Source: Kineobactrum salinum (lineage in GTDB: Bacteria; Pseudomonadota; Gammaproteobacteria; Pseudomonadales; Halieaceae). Taken from it: a DNA stretch of 64,000 nt. The position numbers and the translations under genes are program-made. The notes beneath the pieces are model-generated. The model made no database searches, was not told where the DNA came from, and worked only from the letters and a program-made list of their open reading frames with translations. Shown here piece after piece: positions 47,401 through 56,155 of this stretch (positions within the stretch are counted from its first letter, which is position 1; every line of letters begins with the position of its first letter). The DNA lies in the NCBI RefSeq assembly GCF_010669285.1, contig NZ_CP048711.1:3906001-3970000 (forward strand), given 5' to 3'.

Positions 47401-50060
47401 AGATCATGGGACTGATCAATGCGGGGCCCGAAGCGCAAGTGATCGACAGGCCGGGCGGGGTTTTTGTGCGTCGTGCCGAGGAGCTGTCCGAGGATGAGCG
47501 GGTACTGTTGCAGACGGTGGCCCGTATCGTGTTCAAGGATACTGTGGAAACCCTGATAGAACAGGTGGAACGGCCCCCGCAGCCAGAGCGTCGACAGGAT
47601 GGTTTCGAGGCTTCACGGCAGGCGAGCGCTGATCCGGTCGCTCCGCTGGCGGCGCGCGAGCGTATTTTCAACAACGGCCTCGGCGGCTTCACGCCCGACG
47701 GGCAGGAGTATGTCATCACCCTGGAGCCGGGGCAGCACACCCCGGCGCCGTGGGCCAACGTGATTGCCAGCCCGCATATCGGCACCGTCGTGAGTGAAAG
47801 CGGCAGCGCCTACACCTGGGCGGAAAATGCGCATGAGTTCCGCTTGAGCCCCTGGCACAACGACCCGCTGTCCGACAGCAGCGGCGAAGCGCTGTATATC
47901 CGCGACGAGGAAACAGGGGCGTTTTGGTCTCCGACGCCACTGCCTGCCCGGGGCCGTTCCGGCTATGTGTGCCGGCACGGCTTCGGCTACAGTGTGTTCG
48001 AGCACCTGGAGGACGGCATAGCCTCCGAACTGTCTACCTATGTCGCCATGGATGCAGCGGTCAAGTTCGTGGTGGTCAAGCTGCACAACCAGTCGCAGCG
48101 CGTGCGCAGCCTGTCGCTGACCGGCTACTGGGAATTGGTTCTGGGCGAGTGGCGGCATGCCAATTTGATGCATATCGTCACCGAATCGGATCCGCAGACA
48201 GGCGCAGTGTTTGCCCGCAATACCTACGGCCGCGAATGCGCCAATCGGGTCGTGTTCGCGCAGGTCAGCGAGCGGGCGCGCACTCTGACCGGAAACCGCA
48301 CCGAGTTCATCGGTCGCAACGGCACGCTGAGCAGTCCGGCGGCGATGCACAACAGGCAGTTGTCAGGCAAAACAGGTGCGGGCCTTGATCCCTGCGCTGC
48401 GCTTCAGGCCCGGATTAGCCTGGCCGCGGGGGAGGAGCGTGAGATCGTGTTTGTATTCGGCGTGGCCCGCGACACCGACCAGGCGCGGCACTTTATCCAG
48501 CAGTACGGCGAATCAGGGGGTGCGCGCCAGGCATTGGAGACTGTCTGGGAATACTGGAGTCACACTCTGGGTGCGGTGAATGTGGAAACACCCGACGCCG
48601 CCTTGAATGTGCTGGCCAATGGCTGGCTGGTCTACCAGACCCTGTCGTGCAGACTGTGGGGACGCAGTGGCTATTACCAGTCCGGTGGCGCTTACGGCTT
48701 TCGCGATCAACTGCAGGACACCATGGCGCTGATCCATGCGACTCCGTGGCTCGCCCGCGACCAGTTGATCCTGCACGCCGGGCGCCAGTTTCTCAGGGGC
48801 GACGTGCAGCACTGGTGGCATCCGCCCAACGGCCAGGGCGTGCGCACCCATTTTTCTGACGATTACCTGTGGCTACCGTATGCAACCTGCCGCTATGTGC
48901 TGGCCACAGGTGATACCGGGGTACTGGACGAGTCCATCCACTTCCTTGAGGGACGCGAACTGTATCCCGAAGAGGAGGCCTATTACGACCAGCCGCAATG
49001 CTCGTCCAGGGCGGCCAGCCTGTATGAACACTGCGCCCGTGCCCTCAGGCACGGTCTGCGCTTCGGTGCCCATCAATTGCCGCTGATGGGCTGCGGCGAC
49101 TGGAACGACGGCATGAACCTGGTCGGCAAGGACGGCAAGGGCGAAAGCGTGTGGCTGGCCTGGTTCCTGGTCGACAATCTCGAGCAGTTCGCGGGCCTGG
49201 CCAGGGACCGGGGCGACGAGGACTTCGCCGGGGAATGCCGTGACCAGGCGGCGCAGTTGCGCCGCCACATCGAGGAGCAGGCCTGGGACGGAGCCTGGTA
49301 CCGGCGCGCTTATTTCGACGATGGCCGACCGCTCGGCTCCTCCGACAATGACGAATGCCAGATCGATTCAATCAGCCAGAGCTGGGCAGTTATCTCGAAT
49401 GGCGGCGATCCACTGCGGGCGCGCCAGGCAATGACGGCGGTGGACCAGCGTCTGGTGCGGCGGGACAAGCAAATCATTCAGTTGCTGGATCCCCCTTTCG
49501 ATACATCGGATCTGGAGCCCGGATACATCAAGGGTTACATACCCGGTGTACGCGAAAACGGAGGCCAGTACACCCACGCCGCGATCTGGGCGACCATGGC
49601 ATTTGCCAGGATGGGCGACGGGGAGCGCGCCTGGGAGCTCTATGCCATGCTCAATCCCGTCCATCACGGCAGTACACCCGAGGCGATAGCACGGTACAAG
49701 GTCGAGCCCTATGTGATGTGCGCGGATATCTATGGCGTGGCACCACACACCGGACGCGGAGGCTGGACCTGGTACACCGGGGCAGCGGGCTGGATGTACC
49801 GGTTGACCGTGGAAACGCTGCTGGGCCTGCAGCTGGAAGTGGACCACCTGCGTATCGCACCCTGCATTCCGTCCGACTGGGACTCCTACAGGATCCACTA
49901 CCGCTATCGTGAGACCGTTTACCACATTACCGTCAGGCGCGTCGGCGCGGCTTCGGCACAGCTCATTGGCGTGAGGCTGGATGGCACGGAATGTGCCGAC
50001 CGGCGCATTCCCCTGGTCGATGACCGCCAGGAGCATTTCGCCGAGGTGGACCTTGCCTGA
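41462..50060 (+). pseudogene. ndvB: Cyclic beta-1,2-glucan synthase-like protein, two frameshifts
   Basis: A giant inner-membrane enzyme of about 2,866 residues when repaired. NdvB/Cgs homologues make periplasmic cyclic beta-1,2-glucans from UDP-glucose. Order: N-terminal region (1-440), two membrane segments (near VLLTMLSTAGMLALF), GT84 glycosyltransferase with TLDTDTQLPRD (about 623) and GSFIGKGIYDVDAF, more membrane segments, a PF10091 glycoamylase-like domain (about 1290-1490, WGISESCYNATDLH), and a GH94 phosphorylase half with GCGDWNDGMN (about 2543). Two breaks occur at CCCGGG (42863-42868 and 46721-46726). Adding one C at each gives VPPRVLPRLDF and RRPRTPGEQVPW. ATG 41462 or an in-frame start at 41369. 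Confidence 0.87.
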
Positions 50061-50159
50061 TCGTGTATGCTCATCAATGGGGACGATGAAACAGCTGTTG
50101 CTGGACGCTGAGGTCGACGCAATGCGGCGCATGTCGGGCGGGGGAAATCGGGACAGTAG

Positions 50160-50558
50160 TTACCCGAAGTTGGCAAACACGCCCAGAGGATGACGGGCCC
50201 GGGCCACGGAAACAATAAACCCATATACCAGCAGGGCCGACAACCAGTATCCGCAGCGGACGGCCGGGCTCCACCCCGGCCGGAATGCGATTATTCCAAG
50301 GGCAATATAGACCACCAGCAGGACCACCTTGGTGGTCAGCCAGCCGTGAACAAAGGGGTACTGATGCACGAGCGTGGTCAGTATCAATGCGGCGATCAAT
50401 AATATGGTGTCGACCACCTGGCTGAAGCGGCGCATGGGGGCAGAAAGCGGCCAATTTCCGCCAAGTATCAAACCCATGCCCCGCGCCGCGAACAATCCGC
50501 CGCTGATAAACACAGCGGTGATATGAACCGCCCGGACTTCGGAGTATAAGTCGAGCAT
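50160..50558 (-). CDS. SirB2-family membrane protein
   Basis: A ~132-residue protein with four membrane helices (AVHITAVFISGGLFAARG, FSQVVDTILLIAALILTTL, TTKVVLLVVYIALGIIAF, CGYWLSALLVYGFIVSVA), matching the SirB2 family. Conserved polar residues at helix starts fit the family. I take ATG 50558 (MLDLYSEVRAVH); an upstream ATG at 50618 would overlap the regulator gene by 32 bases. It is the last gene of the DUF454-NnrS-NsrR operon. SirB2 function is not established; the neighbours suggest a link to nitrosative stress. Confidence 0.85.
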   Translation of the reverse strand: MLDLYSEVRAVHITAVFISGGLFAARGMGLILGGNWPLSAPMRRFSQVVDTILLIAALILTTLVHQYPFVHGWLTTKVVLLVVYIALGIIAFRPGWSPAVRCGYWLSALLVYGFIVSVARARHPLGVFANFG

Positions 50559-50586
50559 ATCAGATGATCCGTATCTCACAAGTGTC

Positions 50587-51063
50587 TCAGCGGCCGGCCT
50601 CGTCAGCGGAAGCTGCATTGGTGAGTTCTGTCAGCCCCAGCAATTGATATATTTCCGGTTCATTTGCTCCGGGTAGCAGATCCGCCAGGGTGTAGCGGTC
50701 CAGCGTCGAAAAAAAGGCGTTGAGTGCTTCTCCCAGAATCCGCTTGAGTTTGCAGCTCGGTGTGATAACACAGTTGGAGCTGTTGCCAAAACACTCCACC
50801 AGTTCAAGATCCTGCTCAAGTTCCCGCACCAGCGTTCCTACATTGATGTCTTTCGGCGTACGACCCAATCGCATTCCGCCGTTTTTGCCGCGGATCGCCT
50901 GCAGATAACCCTTGGCGGACAATTCCTGCACCACCTTCATCAGGTGGTTTTTGGAAATGTTGTAGGCGCCTGCGACTTCCCCGATGGTGGAGAGCGCGTC
51001 ACCCTTTAGCGCCGCGTAGAGCAGCACACGAAGAGAGTAATCCGTATATCGGGTAATACGCAT
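50587..51063 (-). CDS. nsrR: Rrf2-family nitric-oxide-sensing repressor NsrR
   Basis: A 158-residue Rrf2-family repressor. The winged helix is RYTDYSLRVLLYAALKG ... TIGEVAGAYNISKNHLMKVVQELSAKGYLQAIRGKNGGMRL, typical of NsrR. Three cysteines, C91, C98 and C104 (ECFGNSSNCVITPSCKL), would ligate an iron-sulfur cluster whose nitrosylation releases DNA. ATG 51063 follows AGGACATGG. It is 33 bases after nnrS in the operon, and an NsrR-type palindrome lies at the operon promoter, so it probably represses its own operon. The first Cys spacing is longer than in E. coli NsrR. Confidence 0.9.
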   Translation of the reverse strand: MRITRYTDYSLRVLLYAALKGDALSTIGEVAGAYNISKNHLMKVVQELSAKGYLQAIRGKNGGMRLGRTPKDINVGTLVRELEQDLELVECFGNSSNCVITPSCKLKRILGEALNAFFSTLDRYTLADLLPGANEPEIYQLLGLTELTNAASADEAGR

Positions 51064-51096
51064 TGATCCATGTCCTGAAAAGTGTGTTACTGCGGC

Positions 51097-52293
51097 TTAT
51101 CCCGGTCGCCCGTCGGGGCGGGGGGCCGCCAGCACAGGCGCGTACAGCAGCACGAACAGGCTGAAAGCCACCACCCAGGACAGGGCGGAAAGGCTGACTC
51201 CCAGCCGGTAATCCAGCAGACCCGCGGCAGCCAGGAGACGCAAAACCGCCGCGCCTGTAATGGCGATATAAGCGAACACGGCAAAACGCTGCAATTGCAA
51301 TGGCCGACCGGTGTGACCGACTGCCACCCGGGTCATCACACCCAGAATGAGCGTGCCGATACCGCCCACGCCGAGGGCGTGCTGCCATACAGTGGGGGCT
51401 ATTGTATCTGTAAAAGCACTCGCGCCGCGCAGCAACAGCGCAACAACAACCCAAAGATAAGCCAGGTGCAATATCCACAGCAGCGGTTCGCGTGCAGTTT
51501 TCCAGCCGGCCCAGCCCGCCAATCGTACACCGTTGGCCGCGCCAGCCAGCAGAGCTGCGGCCGAGGCAGCCTGGATGGGGAGGGGGAGCCAGTCTACCAG
51601 CAGCAGGAGCACCACGCTGCCCAGAGAAGCGAACTCGAGCCAGCGGAACGTTTTGACCGCCTCGGGATTGTGACCGTTCGAGCGCAGCCAGTTGGAGGAA
51701 AACGCCGGGATAATACGGCCTGCGATGACCACGATCAGCACAGTGACAAGGTCGAGGCCCAGCAGTTGACCTGTTTGCAACAGGCCGGTCTTCCCGGTCG
51801 CAAAGCCAATCTGCATATACAGGTTGCCGATGAACAGCAGTGTGAGCACCGCCACCAGGACCAGATTGCGGCGGTTTTGGTGGCTGATCAGCACATGCGC
51901 CATATATATTGCCAGTACCGGCAGGAAAGCCAGATCCACCACCGCCACCAGCCATCCAGGCAACCAGCCGGCAAACCACATGGCCAGCCTCCCTGCCAGC
52001 CAAAGCAGCAGCAGAGACAGTAGACCCAGGCCCTGCAGGGGATGGGCGCCGGTCCAGTTGGTCATGGCGGTCAACACAAAGCCGGCAATGGCGGCTGCTA
52101 CGAAGCCGTAGAGCATTTCATGGCTATGCCACTGCAATGGCGACCAGCCGAGCGGTATTGGCCAGCCGCCGAACAAAAAGGCAATCCAGCCCAATACCAC
52201 TACTATGGCGTAAATTCCCGCAAGCAGGAAGAACGGCCGGAAAGGGTGTGCCAGCAGGACGGGGACGCCCATGGTATTGGCATTATTCATCGA
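51097..52293 (-). CDS. nnrS: NnrS family heme-copper membrane protein
   Basis: A ~398-residue integral membrane protein with 12 predicted helices. NnrS proteins bind heme and copper and protect against nitrosative stress, easing iron poisoning by NO. The N-terminal signature is intact: LLAHPFRPFFLLAGIYA and PLQWHSHEMLYGFVAAAIAGF, with the conserved histidines. IIPAFSSNWLR and LGVGGIGTLILGVMTRVAVGHTGR are further family blocks. The start ATG 52293 overlaps the DUF454 stop (ATGAATAAT) and has GGAG eight bases upstream, supporting this start over one at 52338. Confidence 0.92.
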   Translation of the reverse strand, partial: SMNNANTMGVPVLLAHPFRPFFLLAGIYAIVVVLGWIAFLFGGWPIPLGWSPLQWHSHEMLYGFVAAAIAGFVLTAMTNWTGAHPLQGLGLLSLLLLWLAGRLAMWFAGWLPGWLVAVVDLAFLPVLAIYMAHVLISHQNRRNLVLVAVLTLLFIGNLYMQIGFATGKTGLLQTGQLLGLDLVTVLIVVIAGRIIPAFSSNWLRSNGHNPEAVKTFRWLEFASLGSVVLLLLVDWLPLPIQAASAAALLAGAANGVRLAGWAGWKTAREPLLWILHLAYLWVVVALLLRGASAFTDTIAPTVWQHALGVGGIGTLILGVMTRVAVGHTGRPLQLQRFAVFAYIAITGAAVLRLLAAAGLLDYRLGVSLSALSWVVAFSLFVLLYAPVLAAPRPDGRPG

Positions 52294-52684
52294 CAACTTC
52301 TCCGCCGTTGGGACGTGTAAGCAAGAATACCGCGACACAGATAAACAGGATGGCGGTAAGCCATAACACCGCCGCGCTCGATTCGACCAGCCACAGTCCA
52401 GCCCAACTCGCTATCAATAGCCCTGTGGCGGTACATTTGGCCCGCAATGGTACCGCGCGCTGTTCGCGCCAGGCCTTCAGTACCGGACCAAACGTCGGGT
52501 GAGTGTGCAGCCATGTGTTCAGGCGGGGAGAGCCCTTGGGCGCCGCCCATGCGGCAAGCAAAAGAAAAGGCGTCGTAGGTACCAGCGGCAGCACGGTTCC
52601 CGCTGCGCCGAGGCCGATACTGCACCAGGCGAGCGCCCGCCAGAACAGGCCGGAAGCGGATGTTTGGCCGTTGAGGTTTGGCAT
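52283..52684 (-). CDS. DUF454 / YbaN family membrane protein
   Basis: A 133-residue inner-membrane protein with three to four helices. FWRALAWCSIGLGAAGTVLPLVPTTPFLLLAAWA is the family block, with the LPxxPTTPF motif; SPRLNTWLHTHPTFGPVLKAWREQRAVP is the second. Function is unknown (YbaN). As first gene of the operon it lies about 105 bases from the NsrR-like operator, and its stop overlaps the nnrS start, so it probably works with NnrS in the response to nitric oxide. Confidence 0.88.
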   Translation of the reverse strand: MPNLNGQTSASGLFWRALAWCSIGLGAAGTVLPLVPTTPFLLLAAWAAPKGSPRLNTWLHTHPTFGPVLKAWREQRAVPLRAKCTATGLLIASWAGLWLVESSAAVLWLTAILFICVAVFLLTRPNGGEVVDE

Positions 52685-52789
52685 CTCTCACGATCCTCGT
52701 TACGCAACCTGTTTCACTATTCCCCGATCGGGGTGATAGCCCAGGCTGTTCTGCAAGAACCTGTCGAGGTAGATAGTCTACCCCTCTTG

Positions 52790-52812
52790 AAGATGTATTT
52801 ACAATACATGTT
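52790..52812. promoter_or_regulatory. Predicted NsrR operator
   Basis: AAGATGTATTT, one base, CAATACATGTT: an 11-1-11 imperfect palindrome with 9 of 11 arm positions complementary, matching the known NsrR consensus (AAGATG-C/T-ATTT and its complement). On the minus strand TTGTAA, 18 bases, TAGACT could be the promoter of the DUF454-nnrS-nsrR-sirB2 operon, so the site would overlap the -35. A further half-site GATGTATTT is at 52816-52824. Confidence 0.75.
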
Positions 52813-52968
52813 AATGATGTATTTTCCCGGGTTCCTGGATTCGCTGGAGCCGGGAATGACGGAAGTTCGTCACCCGACATGTAGCTCACTTTCATCGTTT
52901 CACCTGCTGACCTAAACTTGGTATGAGGTGTTCGACTGCACGCATTGTGGCAAGTCCAGGAGTCGACG

Positions 52969-53619
52969 ATGAAGAGAATCCAGCCCGATTTGTGGGAAAC
53001 CGAGGTGGAAAGCCCCTTTCCCGGCCTGACCACCCACGCCTACCTGCTGCTGCGAGAGGGCGGCAACATGCTTTTCTACAACACCAGTCTGCGACAGGAA
53101 ATAGAGTCACTGGGACCGCTGGGCGGGGTTGCCTTCCATTACCTCAGCCACCGCGACGAAATGGGCGACAGCCTGCGCGCCATCCGCGAACGTTACGGGG
53201 CCAGGCTGGGCTGCCACCGGCGTGAGCAGGAGGACTGCGCCAAATATTGCGCGCCCGACATCCTGTTCGATCAGCGGGAGATCTATCCCGAGGGTATAGA
53301 GGTGATTCCCACCCCCGGGCATTCCCCGGGCAGCACCTGTTTCCTGGCATCCGCCGCGGGTGGCAAGCGTTATCTGTTTACCGGCGATACGATCTATTTT
53401 GCCGACGATGAGCAGTGGCGCGCGGGATTCATTCCCGGGGTGACCGATCCGGGAGAGGTTGAGACCCTGGCAGCCAGTCTCCGTATCCTGCAGCAGCTGG
53501 AACCGGACGTGGCCATCTCCAGTGCCTTTGGCGGCGACGCCGGCTACCAGCAAATGTCGCCGCGGGACTGGCCGGCTCATGTGGACCGGGCCCTGGAGCG
53601 GCTCCGGCACGTGAACTGA
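52969..53619 (+). CDS. MBL-fold metallo-hydrolase
   Basis: A 216-residue metallo-beta-lactamase-fold protein. HRDEMGD stands where HxHxDH is usual, so the first metal site is degenerate. The later histidine PTPGHSPGSTCF and the aspartate LFTGDTIYF are normal. A cysteine pair in EQEDCAKYCAPDIL is unusual and could bind metal. ATG 52969 follows CCAGGAG. It is divergent from the NO-response operon and its start is 157 bases from the NsrR-like site, so co-regulation is possible but unproven. Substrate unknown. Confidence 0.82.
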   Translation: MKRIQPDLWETEVESPFPGLTTHAYLLLREGGNMLFYNTSLRQEIESLGPLGGVAFHYLSHRDEMGDSLRAIRERYGARLGCHRREQEDCAKYCAPDILFDQREIYPEGIEVIPTPGHSPGSTCFLASAAGGKRYLFTGDTIYFADDEQWRAGFIPGVTDPGEVETLAASLRILQQLEPDVAISSAFGGDAGYQQMSPRDWPAHVDRALERLRHVN

Positions 53620-53982
53620 GGGGGTGATCAGCAGCTTTGGTCTGAATGGCGCTTACTTAACGATTGGGTGCCAATAATCCGGTCACTACTTCCGGAGAGT
53701 GCTTTCGAGACACGCCGTGAACCCATCCATGGGGGCTCGGATGCCTGGGCGGCCCCGCGCAGAGCCTGCCCCATGAGCGCAGCGAGTGCTTTGGGCATCC
53801 ATGTCGCATACGGTCTCGAAAGCACTCTCCGGAAGTAGCGCCCTCACTCCGCACCAGCCCCTGGCCAAGCGCCCTAAAAACGGCACTCGTGCCCATACCC
53901 ATGAAATTTGCTATCCTGCGCCCGCTGCAAGGGCTCGATTCTTTCCGCCCTCACCCCTATTGGCCTGACACAACAGGATCCC
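53620..53982. other. Intergenic region with inverted-repeat element
   Basis: About 360 bases without a gene. Most of it is the 153-bp inverted-repeat element listed separately. The last part leads to the DPP III ribosome site AGGAT. Confidence 0.5.
53686..53838. repeat. 153-bp non-coding element with 25-bp perfect inverted ends
   Basis: The ends CTACTTCCGGAGAGTGCTTT... (53686-53710) and its exact complement (53814-53838) form perfect 25-bp terminal inverted repeats. The inner 103 bases contain the partial palindrome CCCATCCATGGG and no gene. No clear target duplication was seen. It resembles a MITE or a REP-like element. Because it lies between two same-strand genes, its RNA would form a long hairpin that could stop transcription. 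Confidence 0.75.
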
Positions 53983-56076
53983 ATGAAAAAATTCATTCTC
54001 GCCCCGATAGTCGTCGCCCTGCTGGCGGCCTGCAATGACGAACCCGCGCCCGAGCAGAGCGCTACTCCGACGCCCGCCGCCGAGGTGGCGACTCAGGAAA
54101 CCGTCGAACAACAGGACTTCCAGTACATCGTGGACCGCTTTGCGGACATCCAGGTGCTGGCCTACCAGGTCCCGGGTTTCGATGAGCTGAGTCTGCAGCA
54201 GAAGGAGCTGTTGTACTACCTGTACCAGGCCGCTTACTCCGGCCGCGACATCATGTGGGACCAGAACTACAAGCACAACCTGCGCATTCGCCGCACCCTG
54301 GAGGCTGTCGTCAGGCATTATGAGGGTGATCGCGACAGCGAGGCCTTTGAGCAGTTCATGGTCTATGCCCGCCGGGTGTGGTTTGCCAATGGCATCCACC
54401 ATCACTATTCAACACTGAAGTTCCAGCCCGGCTTTTCCGAGCAGGATTTCGCCGGTTTCGTCAACGCGGTGGCGGAGGTGGCGGAGCTGCCGCTGCGCGA
54501 GGGGCAGGATGCGGCCGGGCTGATCGCCGAGCTGACCCCGATCCTGTTTGACCCGGAAGTGGCGCCGAAGAAGGTCAATACTGCGGCCGATGTGGACAAG
54601 GTGGCCGCCTCCGCGGTGAACTTCTACGAGGGGGTGACAGAGCAGGAGGTGCGGGATTTCTATGCTGCCCGCAAAGACGCCGATGACGCTACCCCAATAT
54701 CCCACGGCCTCAACTCCAAGCTGGTGAAGAACGCCGATGGCGAGCTTGAGGAGCGGGTATGGAAGGTTGGCGGTATGTATGGCCAGGCCCTGGAGCAGGT
54801 GGTGTACTGGCTGGAGAAGGCCATCTCCGTGGCCGAGAACGATGCCCAGCGCAAGGCGCTGGAACTGCTGGTCAAGTACTATCGCAGCGGTGATCTGAAG
54901 GACTTCGACGACTACAGCATCGCCTGGGTGGAGGATACGCAATCCCGCATCGACGTGATCAACGGCTTTATCGAGGTCTACAACGACCCGATCGCCTACC
55001 GCGGCTCCTGGGAGTCCGTGGTGTCGTTTCGCGACGAGGAAGTCACCAGGCGTATTGCCGCCATCGGTGCCGAGGCCCAGTGGTTCGAAGACAACTCGCC
55101 GATCATGGACGCGCACAAGCGCGAGAGCGTGAAGGGCATTCTTGGCAAGGCCATTACTGTGGTGGCGGAGTCCGGCGACGCCTCGCCCTCGACCCCGATC
55201 GGCATCAACCTGCCCAACGCCAACTGGATTCGCGCCAATCACGGTTCCAAGTCGGTCAGCCTGACCAACATCGTGGGTGCCTACAATGCGGTACCTGGCA
55301 AGGCCCTGCGTGAATTCGCCTGGGATCAGGAGGAGATCGAGCGGGGAGAGAAATACAAGGAAGTCGCCGCTGCTCTGCACACGGACATGCATGAGGTCAT
55401 TGGCCACGCTTCCGGCCGGATCAATCCGGGCGTGGGAACACCCAACGAGACCCTGAAACAGTATGCGTCGACCTCGGAAGAGGGCCGGGCGGATCTGGTT
55501 GCGCTGTATTTTGTGATGGACCCGAAGCTGGTGGAACTGGGCGTGATGCCCAACCTGGAGGTGGCAAAGGCCGAGTATGACGGCTATATCCGCAACGGCA
55601 TCATGACCCAGTTGCATCGTATCCAGCCGGGCGAACTGATCGAGGAAGCGCATATGCGCAACCGCGCGCTGGTGGCGCGCTGGGCCTACGACCAGGGACG
55701 CGCCGACCAGGTCATTGAGCGCAAGGTTCGGGACGGCAAGACCTACTTCGTGATCAACGACTACCAGGCCCTGCGCGAGCTGTTTGGTCAGCAGTTGCGC
55801 GAACTGCAGCGGATCAAGTCCGAGGGCGATTTCGACGCCATCCAGCAATTGGTGGAAAACTACGGTACCCGGGTGGATCCGGAACTGCACCGGGAAGTGC
55901 TGGAACGCTTCGCCAAGCTGGACGTCGCGCCCTACAAGGGCTTCGTCAACCCCTACCTGGTACCGGTCACTGAAGAGGGTGAGATCGTGGAGATCAAGGT
56001 CGAATATCCCCAGAGTTTTGTCGAGCAGATGCTGTACTACGGCGAGCATTACTCGTTCCTGCCTGACGAAAATTGA
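53983..56076 (+). CDS. Lipoprotein peptidase of the M49 (dipeptidyl peptidase III) family
   Basis: A 697-residue zinc peptidase that removes dipeptides from peptide N-termini. The zinc site is HEVIGHASG (HExxGH, unique to M49) with the third ligand in SEEGRADLVALYFV, where family members usually have EExRAD. ATG 53983 follows AGGATC and opens a lipoprotein signal peptide (KKFILAPIVVALLAAC), so the mature enzyme should be anchored by its cysteine in the cell envelope. Most DPP III are cytosolic, but exported lipoprotein forms are common in Bacteroidetes and some marine Gammaproteobacteria. The Glu/Ala-rich linker after the cysteine supports this. It probably trims peptides in the periplasm. 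Confidence 0.93.
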   Translation: MKKFILAPIVVALLAACNDEPAPEQSATPTPAAEVATQETVEQQDFQYIVDRFADIQVLAYQVPGFDELSLQQKELLYYLYQAAYSGRDIMWDQNYKHNLRIRRTLEAVVRHYEGDRDSEAFEQFMVYARRVWFANGIHHHYSTLKFQPGFSEQDFAGFVNAVAEVAELPLREGQDAAGLIAELTPILFDPEVAPKKVNTAADVDKVAASAVNFYEGVTEQEVRDFYAARKDADDATPISHGLNSKLVKNADGELEERVWKVGGMYGQALEQVVYWLEKAISVAENDAQRKALELLVKYYRSGDLKDFDDYSIAWVEDTQSRIDVINGFIEVYNDPIAYRGSWESVVSFRDEEVTRRIAAIGAEAQWFEDNSPIMDAHKRESVKGILGKAITVVAESGDASPSTPIGINLPNANWIRANHGSKSVSLTNIVGAYNAVPGKALREFAWDQEEIERGEKYKEVAAALHTDMHEVIGHASGRINPGVGTPNETLKQYASTSEEGRADLVALYFVMDPKLVELGVMPNLEVAKAEYDGYIRNGIMTQLHRIQPGELIEEAHMRNRALVARWAYDQGRADQVIERKVRDGKTYFVINDYQALRELFGQQLRELQRIKSEGDFDAIQQLVENYGTRVDPELHREVLERFAKLDVAPYKGFVNPYLVPVTEEGEIVEIKVEYPQSFVEQMLYYGEHYSFLPDEN

Positions 56077-56155
56077 TTTCCGCTCAGCTTGATCTACATC
56101 TGCGTGCCGATCCCGGCGGGTCGGCTGCACCGTTTGCCAACTGAAGGAGTCCGGG

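Noticed and set aside
52287-53033. 248-codon minus-strand frame over the NsrR operator
   Set aside because: Covers DUF454 in another frame plus the promoter region; no protein signature.
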